From NCBI GenBank assembly GCA_028870635.1, contig JAGWPE010000025.1:1-63266 (forward strand): a DNA stretch of 63,266 nucleotides. The letters run 5' to 3'. The position numbers and the translations under genes were made by a program. Origin of the DNA: Gammaproteobacteria bacterium. GTDB lineage: Bacteria; Pseudomonadota; Gammaproteobacteria; Steroidobacterales; Steroidobacteraceae. Of the stretch, positions 45,739-55,461 are shown one piece after another. Numbering within the stretch: position 1 is the stretch's first letter; each line of letters begins with the position of its first letter. Below the pieces are notes generated by a model, which saw only the letters and a program-made list of their open reading frames with translations, did not search any database and was not told where the DNA came from.

Positions 45739-47700
45739 ATGGAGCAGCGCAATTCGTTACGCCGGGCTCGGCCGCAATGGCAAGCCTCGCGCGTTCTCAT
45801 GCTGCTCCTCGGATGCCTATTCGCCGGGTCGCAGGCCCGGGCCGGCGTCAGCATCACCATCAACGGGGTGAGCGACCCGCTGCGCAGCAACGTGCTCGCC
45901 TACCTCAGCTTCGCCCGCTATCAACGCAGCAAGCACCTCACCTCCGACACCGTCGACAGGCTGCAGAGCCGCATCGCCCGGGAAGTGCAATCGGCGCTGC
46001 GCCCGTTCGGATATTTCCGGCCGACGGTGCGCTCGAGCGTGACGCCTTCCGGGCCGGGCGACTGGCAGGTGGCGATCACCATCGACCCCGGACCGCCGGT
46101 CATACTGCAGAGCGTGAGCGTCCAGGTCGTCGGACCCGGCGCCAGGAGCAGGCGGTTCACGCGGATCACCTCGAAGCTGCCTCTTCACGCCGGCTCGCGC
46201 CTCGACGAGGCCGCCTACGAGAACGTCAAGCGCGACCTGCTGCAGACCGCAGCCACCTACGGCTACCTCGATGCGAAACTGACCAGGCACGAGCTGCAGG
46301 TCAATCCCGCCGCCCGCACGGCGAGCATCGCGCTCGAGCTCCAGACCGGCATGCGCTACCGCTTCGGTGACACTGCCATCCAGCAGCACGCGGTGAGCGA
46401 GAAGCTCGTGCGGCGCTTCCTGCGCTACCGCACGGGCCAGCCCTTCGACCTGACTCAGGTATTGCGCACCCAGTTCGCGCTCGACGACAGCGAATACTTC
46501 AGCAACCTCGAGGTACTCACCGGGACGCCGGACCGGACCGATCACACCGTGCCGGTGAGCATCCACGCCGATCCCAACCGCCCCAACGTGTACTCGATCG
46601 CGGCAGGCTACGAGACCGACACCGGCGCACGCGGCATCCTCAGCTGGCAGGATCGGCGAGTCAACTCATACGGCCACAAGATGAGCGTCGATGTCGAAGC
46701 CGCCCAGGTGACGAAATACAGCCTGCAGAGCCGCTACATCATTCCGATCGGCGACCCGGCGGTCGAGAATCTGACCCTGTCCGGCATCGTGGAGCAGCAA
46801 CAGCTGGCCGACGTCAATTCGCGCACCATGTCGCTCGGGCCGAGCGTCACCCGCGTCACGGGCCGATGGCAAACCGTGTGGTTCGTGAATGGGGTGCACG
46901 CCACCGGGACGGTGCAGGGCACCCCTGAGTGCCCGACGGGGATGGGCGCCACACCCTATGCCCAGTGCCTGGACTCGACCGGAAAGCCGATCCCGAGCAT
47001 CACGGCGGGAACGGCGACCAATGATCTGCTGGTCCCCGGCGTCGATATCGCCTCGGTGCCCAAAGGCTATCTCGGCGAGCCGATGTTCGCGCACGGGCTC
47101 TTCGCCGAGATCCGCGGCTCGCAGGGCGCCTTCGGCTCGAAGGCGAACTTCCTGCAGATTCACATCCAGCTCCAGCGGGTCATCAATCTGGCGCCGAAGT
47201 GGCATCTGCTCCTGCGCGATGAGCTCGGGGCGACGGTTGCCTCGCACTTCAAGGAGATGCCGTCCGTCATGCGCTTCTTCGCGGGCGGTGAGGGCAGCGT
47301 ACGGGGTTTCGCGTACAACGACCTTTCTCCCACCCAGGACTTCTGCGAGAGCGTGGTATCGCCGGGCATCCCCCCGCGGCAAGAGTGCGTCCTCAACCAG
47401 AAGGCGGGCGGCAAGGACCTGTTCACCGGCTCGGTGGAGTTCGACCGCGACCTGCCGAGGAACTTCGGTGTTGCCGTGTTCTTCGACTACGGCAACGCCT
47501 TCAATCACTTCGGATCTCAGGAGCAGGAGGTCATCAGCGGCCAGCAAATCAGGCTGGTCAAGGAGCCGCTGCTCCAGTACGGCGCGGGCATCGGGTTTCG
47601 TGTCCGCCTGCCGGTCCTGACGCTCGGCATCGATGTCGGTCAGCCGCTGTCCCAATCGGGAAGCCCGCGGCTCTACATCAACTTCTCTCCGAAGCTGTGA
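45739..47700 (+). CDS. tamA: TamA (BamA/Omp85-family autotransporter assembly factor)
   Basis: Signal-like N-terminus, POTRA-like repeats, C-terminal barrel with VRGFAYNDLSP and GAGIGFRVRLPVLTLGIDVGQPL; followed directly by tamB. Confidence 0.88.
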   Translation: MEQRNSLRRARPQWQASRVLMLLLGCLFAGSQARAGVSITINGVSDPLRSNVLAYLSFARYQRSKHLTSDTVDRLQSRIAREVQSALRPFGYFRPTVRSSVTPSGPGDWQVAITIDPGPPVILQSVSVQVVGPGARSRRFTRITSKLPLHAGSRLDEAAYENVKRDLLQTAATYGYLDAKLTRHELQVNPAARTASIALELQTGMRYRFGDTAIQQHAVSEKLVRRFLRYRTGQPFDLTQVLRTQFALDDSEYFSNLEVLTGTPDRTDHTVPVSIHADPNRPNVYSIAAGYETDTGARGILSWQDRRVNSYGHKMSVDVEAAQVTKYSLQSRYIIPIGDPAVENLTLSGIVEQQQLADVNSRTMSLGPSVTRVTGRWQTVWFVNGVHATGTVQGTPECPTGMGATPYAQCLDSTGKPIPSITAGTATNDLLVPGVDIASVPKGYLGEPMFAHGLFAEIRGSQGAFGSKANFLQIHIQLQRVINLAPKWHLLLRDELGATVASHFKEMPSVMRFFAGGEGSVRGFAYNDLSPTQDFCESVVSPGIPPRQECVLNQKAGGKDLFTGSVEFDRDLPRNFGVAVFFDYGNAFNHFGSQEQEVISGQQIRLVKEPLLQYGAGIGFRVRLPVLTLGIDVGQPLSQSGSPRLYINFSPKL

Positions 47701-47717
47701 AAGCACGGTAGCCGCCG

Positions 47718-50700
47718 ATGCGCCGATTCCTGCTGCTGGCGACCGCGCTCTTCGTTCTGCTCGCGATCGGTCTGCCGTGCGCCGCGATATACGCCGTCCT
47801 CTATACCCAGAGCGGATTGCGCTTCGTCGTGAGCCGTCTGCCGCAGCGTTTCGGCAACGTCGGGGTGCGGATCGAGGGTGTCAGCGGCACGGTCGCCCGC
47901 GGTGCGCGCGCGAGGCTGGTCGAGATCGACCAGGAGCGCGTGCATCTGCAGATCCGTGGCATATACACCCGAGTGCGGCTGCAGCCGCTTCTTTGGCAGA
48001 CCATAGTCACGCCGGACACGACGGTCGACAGCGTGAATGTCGAGATCAAGCGTCCGCCGCCCCCGACCGGGCCGCCCCGCGTCCCGCAATTCCTGCCCCG
48101 CTGGCTGACCATCCACATCGGTCATGCGAGCGTCGGCGACGCCGTCCTGGTGGTACCGGATGGAACGCGGATCACGGGAACCGGAATCGTCGGCTCCGCG
48201 GTGTTGCGTCACCAGGACATCCGCTTCTATCACGCCGAGCTGCAGATGGGCGAAGTGCACTTCGCCGTTTCGGGCAGCCTGCACGCCAGCGAGCCGCTGC
48301 GGCTTGCGGCCGATGGCGACATTACCTGGCAACCGCGTGGGCAGCCGGCATGGAAGCTCGCCGCAAGCGCCGCAGGCGATCTCGACAAGCTGCCGATCCG
48401 CGGCCGGATTCTCGCTCCGTTTCAGAGCGAGATCAGCGGCGCGATGCTCGATCTGACTCACCACTGGCACTGGCAGGCAGAGGCGGTGGTCCAGGATTTC
48501 GACCTGCGCGCCTGGCATCTCACCGGCGCGCTCGGCGCGATCAGCGGCAAGCTCGCCCTGAGTGGCGCGGGGCAGGGATTCTCCGCGCGCGGCACGCTGG
48601 AGCCGGCCGGACTGAAGGCCGGTCCGTTCGATGTGCTCTTCGATGGAGCGTATTCGCGGCAGGTGCTCACGGCGCGGCGGATCGACATCACACATATCGC
48701 CTCGCGGGCACGGACGATCGCCTCCGGTACGATCGGGATCGTGCCCGGCGGCCCGCGTCTCGACCTGCAGGGCAGCTGGCGCGACTTCCGTTGGCCGCTC
48801 GCCGGTCGCAGCGTGCCGTTTCGCAGCAGCGAGGGGACTTTCGAGCTGTCGGGTCTGCGTCCCTACGATTTCCGGACCAAGGGATTGGCTGAGATGCCGC
48901 GGCTCATGCCGGGCTTCGCACCGGTTCCGGCCGATGCCTCAGGCAAGTTGGGAGCCGATGGTGTCGCCATCAGCCGCGCACGGCTCGATCTCTTCCGCGG
49001 TCACGCCGATCTGCATGGCCAGGTGACCTGGGCCCCGGTACAGCGCTGGGACATCAGCGGCCGCGTGACCGGCATCGATCCCGGTCAACTGCGGGCAGAC
49101 CTGCCGGGCAGCCTCGATTTCGGGGTGACGATCGCGGGCCGCGGATTCAAGGCGGGCGATCCCCTCAGCATGGCCATAGACGGACTCGGCGGGCGCTTGC
49201 GGGGCGTCGCGGCGAGCGGCGGCGGTAAATTCACGCATGCGGGCGACACCTGGACCTTCCAAAAGGTACGAGTGGGCCTCGGCCGCACGCACCTGGCGCT
49301 CGATGGCCGGATCGATCGCACGGCCGATCTGCGGTTCGGGGTGACAGCCGAGGACCTCAGCCTGCTGTCGGCGGGAAGCCGCGGCCACCTGGAGGCGAGC
49401 GGCACGATTCGCGGGCCGCTCGCCGCACCCGATGTCCTCGCCACCGCGCGGGGGGCGGATATTCTCTATCATGGAGTATCGCTGGCCAGCTTCGATGCGA
49501 AGGTGGATTTCGACCCGAGCTCGCTGCGACGCTCGTCGGTAGCGGTTCGCCTGCGACAGCTCCGGTTCCGTCACCGCACCCTGCGGAGCCTCGACTTCAC
49601 GCTCGATGGTCCGGCATCGGCGGCCACCACGCATCTCGATGCGCAGGCGCCGGGGCTGCATCTGACCGCGGCGGCGAGCGGTCGCTTCAGCCGCGGCATC
49701 TTCGCCGGCAAGCTGGAATCCCTCAACCTGTCAGGTGCGGAGTCGCTGCGGCTTCATCTCGAGCAGCCGGTATCGCTGACGCTGTCGCGTGCGGCGAGCA
49801 TCATCGACCGGCTTTGCCTCATCGGCACGCCTGGCAATCTCTGCGCCGAGGCGAGTTGGACGCCGGAGGCGTGGTCGACGACACTGACCGCCAGCGAGTT
49901 GCCGCTGAGCACACTGACCGCGGGACGTACGCCCGCCGTCGAATACCTGGGCAGGATCGACGTCGGCGCGCGCCTCTTCGGAAGCGAGAACAGCCCGGCA
50001 CAAGGAGTGCTGCGCATCGAGCTGAACGACGCCGTGCTGTCGCGGCGACTCGTGAGCGGAAGGGTCGAGCGCACCTCCATCGGGTCGGGCGTGCTCACGG
50101 CGACTGCCACCACGGACTCGATCGATGCCAATGCATCTCTGACTTCCGGAGAGATCGGCACCCTGGCCGGGACCCTGAAGATCGGCCGCGGTCCGCGGCC
50201 TTGGCAGGACATGCCCGTCACGGGCGAGCTGCACGCTCAGACCTCGAAGCTCGACCTCGTCTCGGTGTATGTCCCCGAGATCGATCGCGCGGGCGGCAAC
50301 CTCACCGCGAACGCCCGGATCGCGGGCACGCTGGCCGAGCCGCAGCTGAGCGGCAGCCTGGGCATCTCCAACGGCGAGATCGACTTCTATCAGACCAACC
50401 TGCACCTGCGCCAGATCGGCCTGTCGGCGCAGCTGACCGATGACGGACTGACGTTCGATGGCACCGCGCAGGCAGGCAAGGGATCCGTGCACGCCAAAGG
50501 CCAACTGAGCTGGCGTGACACGCTGCCGTATGGACAGCTCCACCTGGATGGATCCAACCTGCGAGTGGTCGACATCCCTGAAGCGCAGATCGACGCGTCG
50601 CCGAACCTCGATTTCAAGGTGGCCGCACGCGAGATCGACATCACGGGCACCGTAGCCGTGCCCTATGCCAAGATCGTCCCGACCGACCTCACCGGAGCGG

Positions 50701-51485
50701 TGACCTCCTCTTCGGACGAAGTGATCGTCGGCGAGGAATCGCAGAGCCCGGCCGACCGGTTCAAGGTCAGGACGCAGATCACGATGTCGCTGGGTCCCGA
50801 CGTCAACATCGATACGATGGGGCTGACAGGCCAACTCACCGGCAGCATCACGGTGCGCAGCGGCTACGATGCGGTCACACGCGCAACCGGACAGCTCTCC
50901 GTCCAAAAGGGCCAGTACGCCGCGTACGCACGCAAGCTGGACATCCAAAGCGGGCGGCTCATATTCACCGGCGGGCCGATCGACAACCCGGGGATCGAGA
51001 TCCGCGCGATCAAAAGCTATCCCGATGTCACCGCCGGAATCAACGTGCGCGGTACACTGAGGCAGCCGCGCATATCCTTCTTCTCGACCCCTTCCCTGCC
51101 ACAGTCGCAAATCGTCTCGCTCATCCTCTCCGGCGGCGGCGGCGGCGGCTCGCTGCAGATGCTGCAGGCGGGAGCCTCATCCGCCCAAAGCCAGCAGGCC
51201 ACGGCCGCCAGTGAGCTGCTCACCCAGGGCGGCGCGATCCTCGCGCAGCAACTCGGCTCGCGCATCGGCCTGCCCGACATCACCCTGGAGACCGATCTCA
51301 ACAACGAGACGTCGCTCGTCCTCGGTAAATATCTTTCGCCACGGCTCTATGTGAGCTACGGCGTCGGCATCACGCAGCAGCTGAACGCGATCCGCCTGCG
51401 CTACAGCCTCGGCGACCACTGGACCATCCGCACCGAGGCCGGCCAGATCAGGGGCGCGGATCTGGTGTTCAGCGTGGAAAAGTAA
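47718..51485 (+). CDS. tamB: TamB (translocation and assembly module, AsmA-like)
   Basis: N-terminal TM; long beta-repeat sequence; C-terminal ILSGGGGGGSLQMLQAG...QQLGSRIGLPDITLETDLNNETSLVLGKYLSPRLYVSYGVG. Confidence 0.92.
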   Translation: MRRFLLLATALFVLLAIGLPCAAIYAVLYTQSGLRFVVSRLPQRFGNVGVRIEGVSGTVARGARARLVEIDQERVHLQIRGIYTRVRLQPLLWQTIVTPDTTVDSVNVEIKRPPPPTGPPRVPQFLPRWLTIHIGHASVGDAVLVVPDGTRITGTGIVGSAVLRHQDIRFYHAELQMGEVHFAVSGSLHASEPLRLAADGDITWQPRGQPAWKLAASAAGDLDKLPIRGRILAPFQSEISGAMLDLTHHWHWQAEAVVQDFDLRAWHLTGALGAISGKLALSGAGQGFSARGTLEPAGLKAGPFDVLFDGAYSRQVLTARRIDITHIASRARTIASGTIGIVPGGPRLDLQGSWRDFRWPLAGRSVPFRSSEGTFELSGLRPYDFRTKGLAEMPRLMPGFAPVPADASGKLGADGVAISRARLDLFRGHADLHGQVTWAPVQRWDISGRVTGIDPGQLRADLPGSLDFGVTIAGRGFKAGDPLSMAIDGLGGRLRGVAASGGGKFTHAGDTWTFQKVRVGLGRTHLALDGRIDRTADLRFGVTAEDLSLLSAGSRGHLEASGTIRGPLAAPDVLATARGADILYHGVSLASFDAKVDFDPSSLRRSSVAVRLRQLRFRHRTLRSLDFTLDGPASAATTHLDAQAPGLHLTAAASGRFSRGIFAGKLESLNLSGAESLRLHLEQPVSLTLSRAASIIDRLCLIGTPGNLCAEASWTPEAWSTTLTASELPLSTLTAGRTPAVEYLGRIDVGARLFGSENSPAQGVLRIELNDAVLSRRLVSGRVERTSIGSGVLTATATTDSIDANASLTSGEIGTLAGTLKIGRGPRPWQDMPVTGELHAQTSKLDLVSVYVPEIDRAGGNLTANARIAGTLAEPQLSGSLGISNGEIDFYQTNLHLRQIGLSAQLTDDGLTFDGTAQAGKGSVHAKGQLSWRDTLPYGQLHLDGSNLRVVDIPEAQIDASPNLDFKVAAREIDITGTVAVPYAKIVPTDLTGAVTSSSDEVIVGEESQSPADRFKVRTQITMSLGPDVNIDTMGLTGQLTGSITVRSGYDAVTRATGQLSVQKGQYAAYARKLDIQSGRLIFTGGPIDNPGIEIRAIKSYPDVTAGINVRGTLRQPRISFFSTPSLPQSQIVSLILSGGGGGGSLQMLQAGASSAQSQQATAASELLTQGGAILAQQLGSRIGLPDITLETDLNNETSLVLGKYLSPRLYVSYGVGITQQLNAIRLRYSLGDHWTIRTEAGQIRGADLVFSVEK

Positions 51486-51562
51486 GCGATCGAGGACGCC
51501 GGCTGCAGGCGCGGGCGCGGGCGCGAGCGGGATGGGGGCGGCATCCCGCACGGAATCGGTCT

Positions 51563-51605
51563 TGACACTTCGCGCATGAATATGCACAATCGTTGCACTT
51601 TTATG
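51563..51605 (+). promoter_or_regulatory. Candidate arg operon promoter with overlapping ArgR-box-like sequence
   Basis: TTGACA (51563-51568), 17-nt spacer, CACAAT (51586-51591); overlapping ATGAATATGCACAATCGTTGCACTTTTATGCATG resembles paired ARG-box half-sites. Confidence 0.6.
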
Positions 51606-51606
51606 C

Positions 51607-52077
51607 ATGACCCCCGGTCCCATTGATCCGATGGACGCCCAACAGCTCGAGCGCCGCCAAGCGATCGTGCGCATCCTGCGCGACGGACACGTGCGCCGGC
51701 AGGAGGACCTGGCGCGCCTGCTCAAGACGGAGGGGTTCGAGGTGACGCAGTCCTCGGTCAGCCGCGATCTGCGGGATCTCGGCGTTCTCAAGGCGAGCGG
51801 CCGCTACGTGCTGCCTCCGGATGAGATTTCCCGCACCAACGGCGACTTCGCCATGCTCGCGCAGTTCGTACGGGGACTGAAGCGCGCCGGTCCGTCGCTC
51901 ACGATAGTCAGAACCACCATCGGCGCGGCACAGAGCGTCGCCGTCGCCATCGACCGGGCGGAGTGGCCCGAGGTCGCCGGCACCATCTCCGGCGACGACA
52001 CCATTTTCATCGCAACCGCCCACGCCCGCGCGCAGGACGCCCTCGTCGCCCGGCTGCAGGCCATTTTCCGAGTTTGA
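51607..52077 (+). CDS. argR: Arginine repressor
   Basis: RRQAIVRILRDGHVRRQEDLARLLKTEGFEVTQSSVSRDLRDLGVLKASGRYVLP; C-terminal GTISGDDTIFIATAHARAQDALVARL. Confidence 0.92.
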   Translation: MTPGPIDPMDAQQLERRQAIVRILRDGHVRRQEDLARLLKTEGFEVTQSSVSRDLRDLGVLKASGRYVLPPDEISRTNGDFAMLAQFVRGLKRAGPSLTIVRTTIGAAQSVAVAIDRAEWPEVAGTISGDDTIFIATAHARAQDALVARLQAIFRV

Positions 52078-52079
52078 GC

Positions 52080-53315
52080 ATGCCCAATCGCGATCCACTG
52101 CAGGGCGACCAGCCCATCGTTCTCGCTTATTCCGGCGGCCTCGACACCTCTTTCCTGGTGCCGTGGCTCAAGGAGAATTACGGCCGCCCCGTCATCACCG
52201 TCACGGTGGACACCGGCGGAATCGACGCGGCCGCGGCGCGGACGCTGGCGGAGCGCGCCAGGGCGCTCGGCGCGGTGGACCATCATCAGATCGATGCGCG
52301 CGCTGACTACTTCGAGCAGGTGCTGCGCTTCCTCATCATGGGGAACGTCAAGCGCGGCCAGATGTATCCCCTCTGCGTCGGCGCGGAACGGGTCATGCAG
52401 GCGCAGACCATCGCGCACATGGCTCGCAAGCTCGGCACCAACATGATCGCCCACGGCTGCACCGCGGCGGGCAACGACCAGGTCCGCTTCGAGGTCGCCA
52501 TGCGGACGCTGGCGCCCGAGCTGGAAGTGCTCGCGCCGGTGCGCGACCGCGCCTTCAAACGCCAGGAGGAGCTCGACTACCTGCAGAGCCGCGGACTGCC
52601 GGTCCCGCCCTTCGGAGCCGCCTATTCGGTCAACCGCGGCCTCTGGGGCGTTACGATCGGCGGCAAGGAAACGCTGACTTCCTCCGGCAGCATCCCCGAT
52701 CAGGCCTGGGTGCTGACGCGCGATGCATTCACTCATCCGCGCGGCCAGGAATCTCACATCCTCGACTTCGAGCAAGGCCGCCCCGTCGGACTCGACGGCC
52801 GCACGCTCTCCCCGGTGGCCCTCATCGAGGCGCTGGAGGCGCTCGCCGCGCCCTTCGGCGTCGGGCGCGGCATCCATCTTGGCGACACCATCATCGGCAC
52901 CAAGGGACGTGTCGCCTTCGAGGCGCCCGCCGCCGAGGTGCTGCTCACCGCCCATCGGGAGCTCGAGAAGCTCGTGCTCACCGGCCGCCAGCAGCGCATC
53001 AAGGAGACCGTCGCGCAGCCTTACGGCGACCTCGTGCACGAGGGGCAGCTCCTGGATCCGGTCTGCCGCGACATCGAGGCGCTGCTCCTCTCCTCGCAGG
53101 AGCGGGTGACCGGCACCGTGCGCATCCAGCTTCGCCCCGGCAACCTCTTCATCGAAGGCGTCGAGTCGCCCTACTCGCTGATGGCCGCCTCCAAGGGCGT
53201 GTACGGCGAAGCGGCGGGCGAGTGGACTCCCACCGATGCGCTCGGCTTCTCCAAGATCGTCGCCCTGACGGGCGTATTTCACCGGCGCGCCGGCGAGCGC
53301 GCCAAGGAAACCTGA
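52080..53315 (+). CDS. argG: Argininosuccinate synthase
   Basis: IVLAYSGGLDTSFLVPWLKENYGRPVITVTVD...HGCTAAGNDQVRFEVA. Confidence 0.95.
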   Translation: MPNRDPLQGDQPIVLAYSGGLDTSFLVPWLKENYGRPVITVTVDTGGIDAAAARTLAERARALGAVDHHQIDARADYFEQVLRFLIMGNVKRGQMYPLCVGAERVMQAQTIAHMARKLGTNMIAHGCTAAGNDQVRFEVAMRTLAPELEVLAPVRDRAFKRQEELDYLQSRGLPVPPFGAAYSVNRGLWGVTIGGKETLTSSGSIPDQAWVLTRDAFTHPRGQESHILDFEQGRPVGLDGRTLSPVALIEALEALAAPFGVGRGIHLGDTIIGTKGRVAFEAPAAEVLLTAHRELEKLVLTGRQQRIKETVAQPYGDLVHEGQLLDPVCRDIEALLLSSQERVTGTVRIQLRPGNLFIEGVESPYSLMAASKGVYGEAAGEWTPTDALGFSKIVALTGVFHRRAGERAKET

Positions 53316-53316
53316 G

Positions 53317-54393
53317 ATGGTGAGCGGCATGAGAAGCGTGGTCGTCGACAAGATCGCCTCGGTGGCGCAGGCCTGCGGCCTCTCGCGCGAAGTGCGCATC
53401 TCGACGGACATCCCCTCGGAGGAAGGGGTGGTCGTCGTCGTCGAGGTGCTGACCAACAAGTCCACCTACAACACCCTGGAGCTCACCAGCGGCCGCATGG
53501 CCAAAGTGGGCAAGGGCGACATCGTGGTGGGTGCCCTCGGGCACCGCAAGGCGCTCTTCGGCTACTCGGGGCACGTGCCGCCGGCCCTCCAGGCCGGCGA
53601 CGTCATCCAGATGCTCAATATCGGCGGCGTGCTCGGAGTGTGCGACTCCATCAATCCCGACAAGGGCAAGCCCTTCGACTGCCGCGTGCTCGGCGTGGCG
53701 CTCAACTTCCCGTACCTGGGGGAGCGCATCGGGGTACCCGCGCGGGCCGGCTTGCGCCGACTCGACCTGGCGGCGAAGCTCGAGGCGCGGCAGGTGCCGG
53801 TCGTGGCGCTGGCGGGAACCTGCATGGAAGCAGGCAAGACCGCCGCGGCCTGCGCCATCATCAGCCGCATGCGCCATCGGGGACTCGTCATCGACGCCTT
53901 CAAGGCAACCGGCGTATCGCTGCGGCGGGACGTCATGGCGATGGAGGATGCCGGCGCGCGCCGCTCCGCCATCTTCACCGACCTCGGCGTCGTCACCACG
54001 ACCCGCGTCAACGGCCCGGCGCTCACCCGCACCATGCTGACCGAGCTCTCGGCCGGCAAGCCCGACGTGATCGTATTCGAGCTCGGCGACGGCATTCTCG
54101 GCACCTATGGCGTCGATGCCATCCTGGAATGCCCCGACATCCGCGCAGCGCTCACCGGTGTCGTCCTCTCGGCCAACGACCCGGTCGCCGCCTGGGGCGG
54201 GGTGAAGCTGCTGCGCGACCGCTTCGGGATCGAGCCGTGCGTGGTCACGGGTCCCTCCACGGACAATCAGGTAGGGGTCGAGATCATCACTTCCCAGATG
54301 GGCGTGCCGGCATTCAACGCGATGAGCGCGGGCGCGGCGCTCGGCGACCGCGTCATGGAAGCCGTGGGTCTCGCCCGGGAGTCGGCGGCATGA
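53317..54393 (+). CDS. DUF1611 (DgcN-type) P-loop protein embedded in arg operon
   Basis: P-loop VALAGTCMEAGKTAAACAIISRMRHRGL; VIVFELGDGILGTYGVDAIL; 1 bp after argG, overlaps argC ATGA. Confidence 0.75.
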   Translation: MVSGMRSVVVDKIASVAQACGLSREVRISTDIPSEEGVVVVVEVLTNKSTYNTLELTSGRMAKVGKGDIVVGALGHRKALFGYSGHVPPALQAGDVIQMLNIGGVLGVCDSINPDKGKPFDCRVLGVALNFPYLGERIGVPARAGLRRLDLAAKLEARQVPVVALAGTCMEAGKTAAACAIISRMRHRGLVIDAFKATGVSLRRDVMAMEDAGARRSAIFTDLGVVTTTRVNGPALTRTMLTELSAGKPDVIVFELGDGILGTYGVDAILECPDIRAALTGVVLSANDPVAAWGGVKLLRDRFGIEPCVVTGPSTDNQVGVEIITSQMGVPAFNAMSAGAALGDRVMEAVGLARESAA

Positions 54394-55451
54394 CCCAGCC
54401 CATCCCGACGATCGTGCTCGGCGGCACGGGCTATGTCGCCGGGGAGCTGCTGCGCCTGCTCGCCGCACATCCGCGCTTCGAGCTGGCGTCGGTGATGTCC
54501 GACAGCCAGCCGGGAGAGCCGGTCGCGAAGGCTTTCCCGCATCTTGCGGCCGCGTACGGCGATACGCGCTTCAGGTCCCAGGCCGAAGTGCAGGCGCTGG
54601 TCACCGGCGCGCCGGAATGCGCCATCTTCTGCGCGGCGCCGCACGGCGTCTCGGCTGCTTTGATCGACTCCCTGTTGCAGGCGGCTTCGCGGGCCGGAAC
54701 CCGGCCGCGCGTGGTCGACATCTCCGCCGACTTCCGCTTTCGGTCCGCGGCCGAATATGAAGCCGTCTACAAGCATGCGCACGATGCTCCGGCGCGCCTC
54801 TCGCAGTTCACCTGCGCGGTGCCGGAGCACCTGAGCAAGCTCGAGACGCTGCACGTCGCGCATCCGGGCTGCTTCGCCACCGCGACGCTGCTCGCGAGCG
54901 TGCCGCTCCTCTCTCTCGGGCTGACACCGCCCGTGTTGTTCGTGACCGGGATCACCGGCAGCACCGGCGCCGGACGCAAGCCCGTGGAGGGCACGCATCA
55001 CCCGTTGCGCAACAGCGATCTCTACTCTTACAACGCGCTGACGCACCGGCATGCACCGGAGGTCGCGGCCTGTGCGCGCGCCGCTACCGGCGTGGAGGCG
55101 GAGTTCGCTTTCGTGCCGCACTCCGGGCCGTTCGCGCGGGGCATTCACGTCACGGTGCAGGCGCCTCTGAAGACATCGCTCGACACTGCGAGGGTGCTGG
55201 CGGCGCTGCGGGAGTTCTACGCGGGGTCGCCCTTCGTGCGGGTGACGGATTCCGCGCCGAGAGTGAAGGAAGTCGCGACGACCAACTATGCGCATCTTTC
55301 CGCCGTGGCAAATGGCCGCACCGTGGCCGTGATGTGCGTCGTCGACAACCTCAACAAGGGCGCGGCCGGCGGCGCCGTGCAATGGATGAACCGGATATTC
55401 GGCCTGCCGGAGACGACGGGCCTCACGGCCTGCGCGCCGGGCTGGACCTGA
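54390..55451 (+). CDS. argC: N-acetyl-gamma-glutamyl-phosphate reductase
   Basis: IVLGGTGYVAGELLRLLAAHPRFEL...VAHPGCFATATLLASVPLL...GSTGAGRKPVEGTHH. Confidence 0.93.
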   Translation: MTQPIPTIVLGGTGYVAGELLRLLAAHPRFELASVMSDSQPGEPVAKAFPHLAAAYGDTRFRSQAEVQALVTGAPECAIFCAAPHGVSAALIDSLLQAASRAGTRPRVVDISADFRFRSAAEYEAVYKHAHDAPARLSQFTCAVPEHLSKLETLHVAHPGCFATATLLASVPLLSLGLTPPVLFVTGITGSTGAGRKPVEGTHHPLRNSDLYSYNALTHRHAPEVAACARAATGVEAEFAFVPHSGPFARGIHVTVQAPLKTSLDTARVLAALREFYAGSPFVRVTDSAPRVKEVATTNYAHLSAVANGRTVAVMCVVDNLNKGAAGGAVQWMNRIFGLPETTGLTACAPGWT

Positions 55452-55461
55452 GAGAGATCAC

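Noticed and set aside
49731-51110. 459-aa minus ORF opposite tamB
   Set aside because: No domain signatures; antisense to a strongly supported CDS.
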